A stretch of DNA of 64,000 nt from Streptomyces sp. Tu6071 (lineage in GTDB: Bacteria; Actinomycetota; Actinomycetes; Streptomycetales; Streptomycetaceae), in the NCBI RefSeq assembly GCF_000213055.1, contig NZ_CM001165.1, positions 806,001-870,000 on the forward strand. The letters are read 5' to 3'. Both the position numbers and the translations under genes were made by a program. How positions within the stretch are numbered: position 1 is the stretch's first letter; each line of letters opens with the position of its first letter. The notes under the pieces were generated by a model. The model searched no databases, was not told the origin of the DNA, and saw only the letters and a program-made list of their open reading frames with translations. Positions 63,745 through 64,000 of the stretch are shown piece by piece.

Positions 63745-64000
63745 ATGAGCGGAACCGTCCAGATTCAAGATCGCTGGCACCGGAGGACACCCCCCACCGA
63801 CGACGCCCAGCCGTGCCGGAAGTGCGGGACCCGTGACTACCCCTACGCGAGCGGGGCCCACGGGGCAGCCCTCCGCTGGGCTGTCCGCTGGCGGGAGCGC
63901 GACTGCCGCCAGCGAAAGAGGATGTTCAAGACGAAGCCCGAGGCAAACGCCTTTGCGGCTGAGGTCAAGTCGTCCATGGACAGCGGCAGTTATGTCACGC
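63745..64000 (+). CDS. int: Tyrosine site-specific integrase, N-terminal part (runs off right edge)
   Basis: The first 85 codons of a phage-type integrase. An N-terminal CRKCGTRDY zinc-knuckle-like segment precedes the arm-binding region LRWAVRWRERDCRQRKRMF, and KTKPEANAFAAEVKSSMDSG is the typical entry to the core-binding domain of actinobacterial tyrosine integrases. GAGGAGCACCC precedes the ATG. The catalytic R-H-R-Y residues lie beyond the window, so the assignment to the tyrosine class rests on the N-terminus only. The gene points to the right edge, near which the right attachment site is expected. Confidence 0.85.
   Translation, partial: MSGTVQIQDRWHRRTPPTDDAQPCRKCGTRDYPYASGAHGAALRWAVRWRERDCRQRKRMFKTKPEANAFAAEVKSSMDSGSYVT

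Larger units (their letters stand above)
54624..64000. mobile_element. Integrated phage-satellite-like element (phiRv1/2-like), left end to window edge
   Basis: The left boundary is where the DNA ligase reading frame breaks off (about 54621-54626). The contents are an Scr1-type regulator block, a zinc-finger gene, a long non-coding low-GC stretch, a single HK97 capsid gene, a candidate iteron origin, a RecA-like replication ATPase, small winged-helix-like genes, an AlpA-type excisionase and a tyrosine integrase. GC content and gene size are lower than in the flanking chromosome. No terminase, portal, protease, tail, lysis or conjugation gene is present in the visible part. The right boundary is not in the window. 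Confidence 0.8.

Overview
The window is high-GC actinobacterial DNA, almost certainly from a Streptomyces chromosome. Three kinds of evidence support this. Codon use has strong G/C at third positions. Typical families are present: an SsgA-like sporulation regulator, a WhiB protein, an LPFR small protein, a small two-domain laccase and Scr1/DUF5753 regulators. The gene order (dxs and hopanoid genes, zinc exporter, idi, laccase, LigD polymerase) is the one I recall from the SCO67xx region of S. coelicolor. No rRNA, tRNA or CRISPR array was seen.

Layout of the chromosome. 1-9148 (minus strand) is the hopanoid operon hpnC-hpnD-hpnE-polyprenyl diphosphate synthase-shc-hpnG-hpnH, followed after a strong hairpin by dxs, which runs off the left edge. 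9606-16889 (minus) is a second operon: a DUF5941/CDP-alcohol phosphotransferase, a sugar-type nucleotidyltransferase, a glycerol-1-phosphate-dehydrogenase-like enzyme, a second CDP-alcohol phosphotransferase, a family 2 glycosyltransferase and a TagGH-like ABC exporter. It looks like an uncharacterised phosphoglycolipid or teichoic-acid-like pathway. 17282-54442 is ordinary core and accessory metabolism: a CDF zinc exporter with a candidate Zur operator, isopentenyl-diphosphate isomerase, an OYE reductase, Tex, D-amino-acid oxidase, a fatty-acid oxidation fadBA pair, a CoA-transferase, methyltransferases, endonuclease V, SsgA-like, an acyl-ACP desaturase, WhiB and a P450. A secreted redox set (46170-52252) combines a Tat-exported laccase with a PQQ dehydrogenase/ThuA fusion and a cupredoxin/OmpL47/3-keto-disaccharide-hydrolase fusion.

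Mobile element. At 54537-54626 the first 29 codons of an ATP-dependent DNA ligase gene break off after Y-E-A-K, and foreign sequence begins. From there to the right edge the DNA is an integrated element: an Scr1-type regulator block, a zinc-finger gene, a long low-GC non-coding stretch, one HK97-type major capsid gene, a candidate iteron origin, a RecA-like replication ATPase, small winged-helix-like genes, an AlpA-type excisionase and the start of a tyrosine integrase. Within the window it has a capsid gene but no terminase, portal, protease or tail gene. Its order resembles the small mycobacterial prophages phiRv1/phiRv2 and capsid-carrying phage satellites.

Regulation. Several genes have a TANNNT -10 element ending 6-8 nt before the start codon, which predicts leaderless transcripts. 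Perfect or near-perfect dyads lie in front of the desaturase, the SCO6745-like gene, the SDR gene, the OYE gene and the element's divergent promoters. Starts were chosen from ribosome-binding sites and 4-bp stop/start overlaps where visible.
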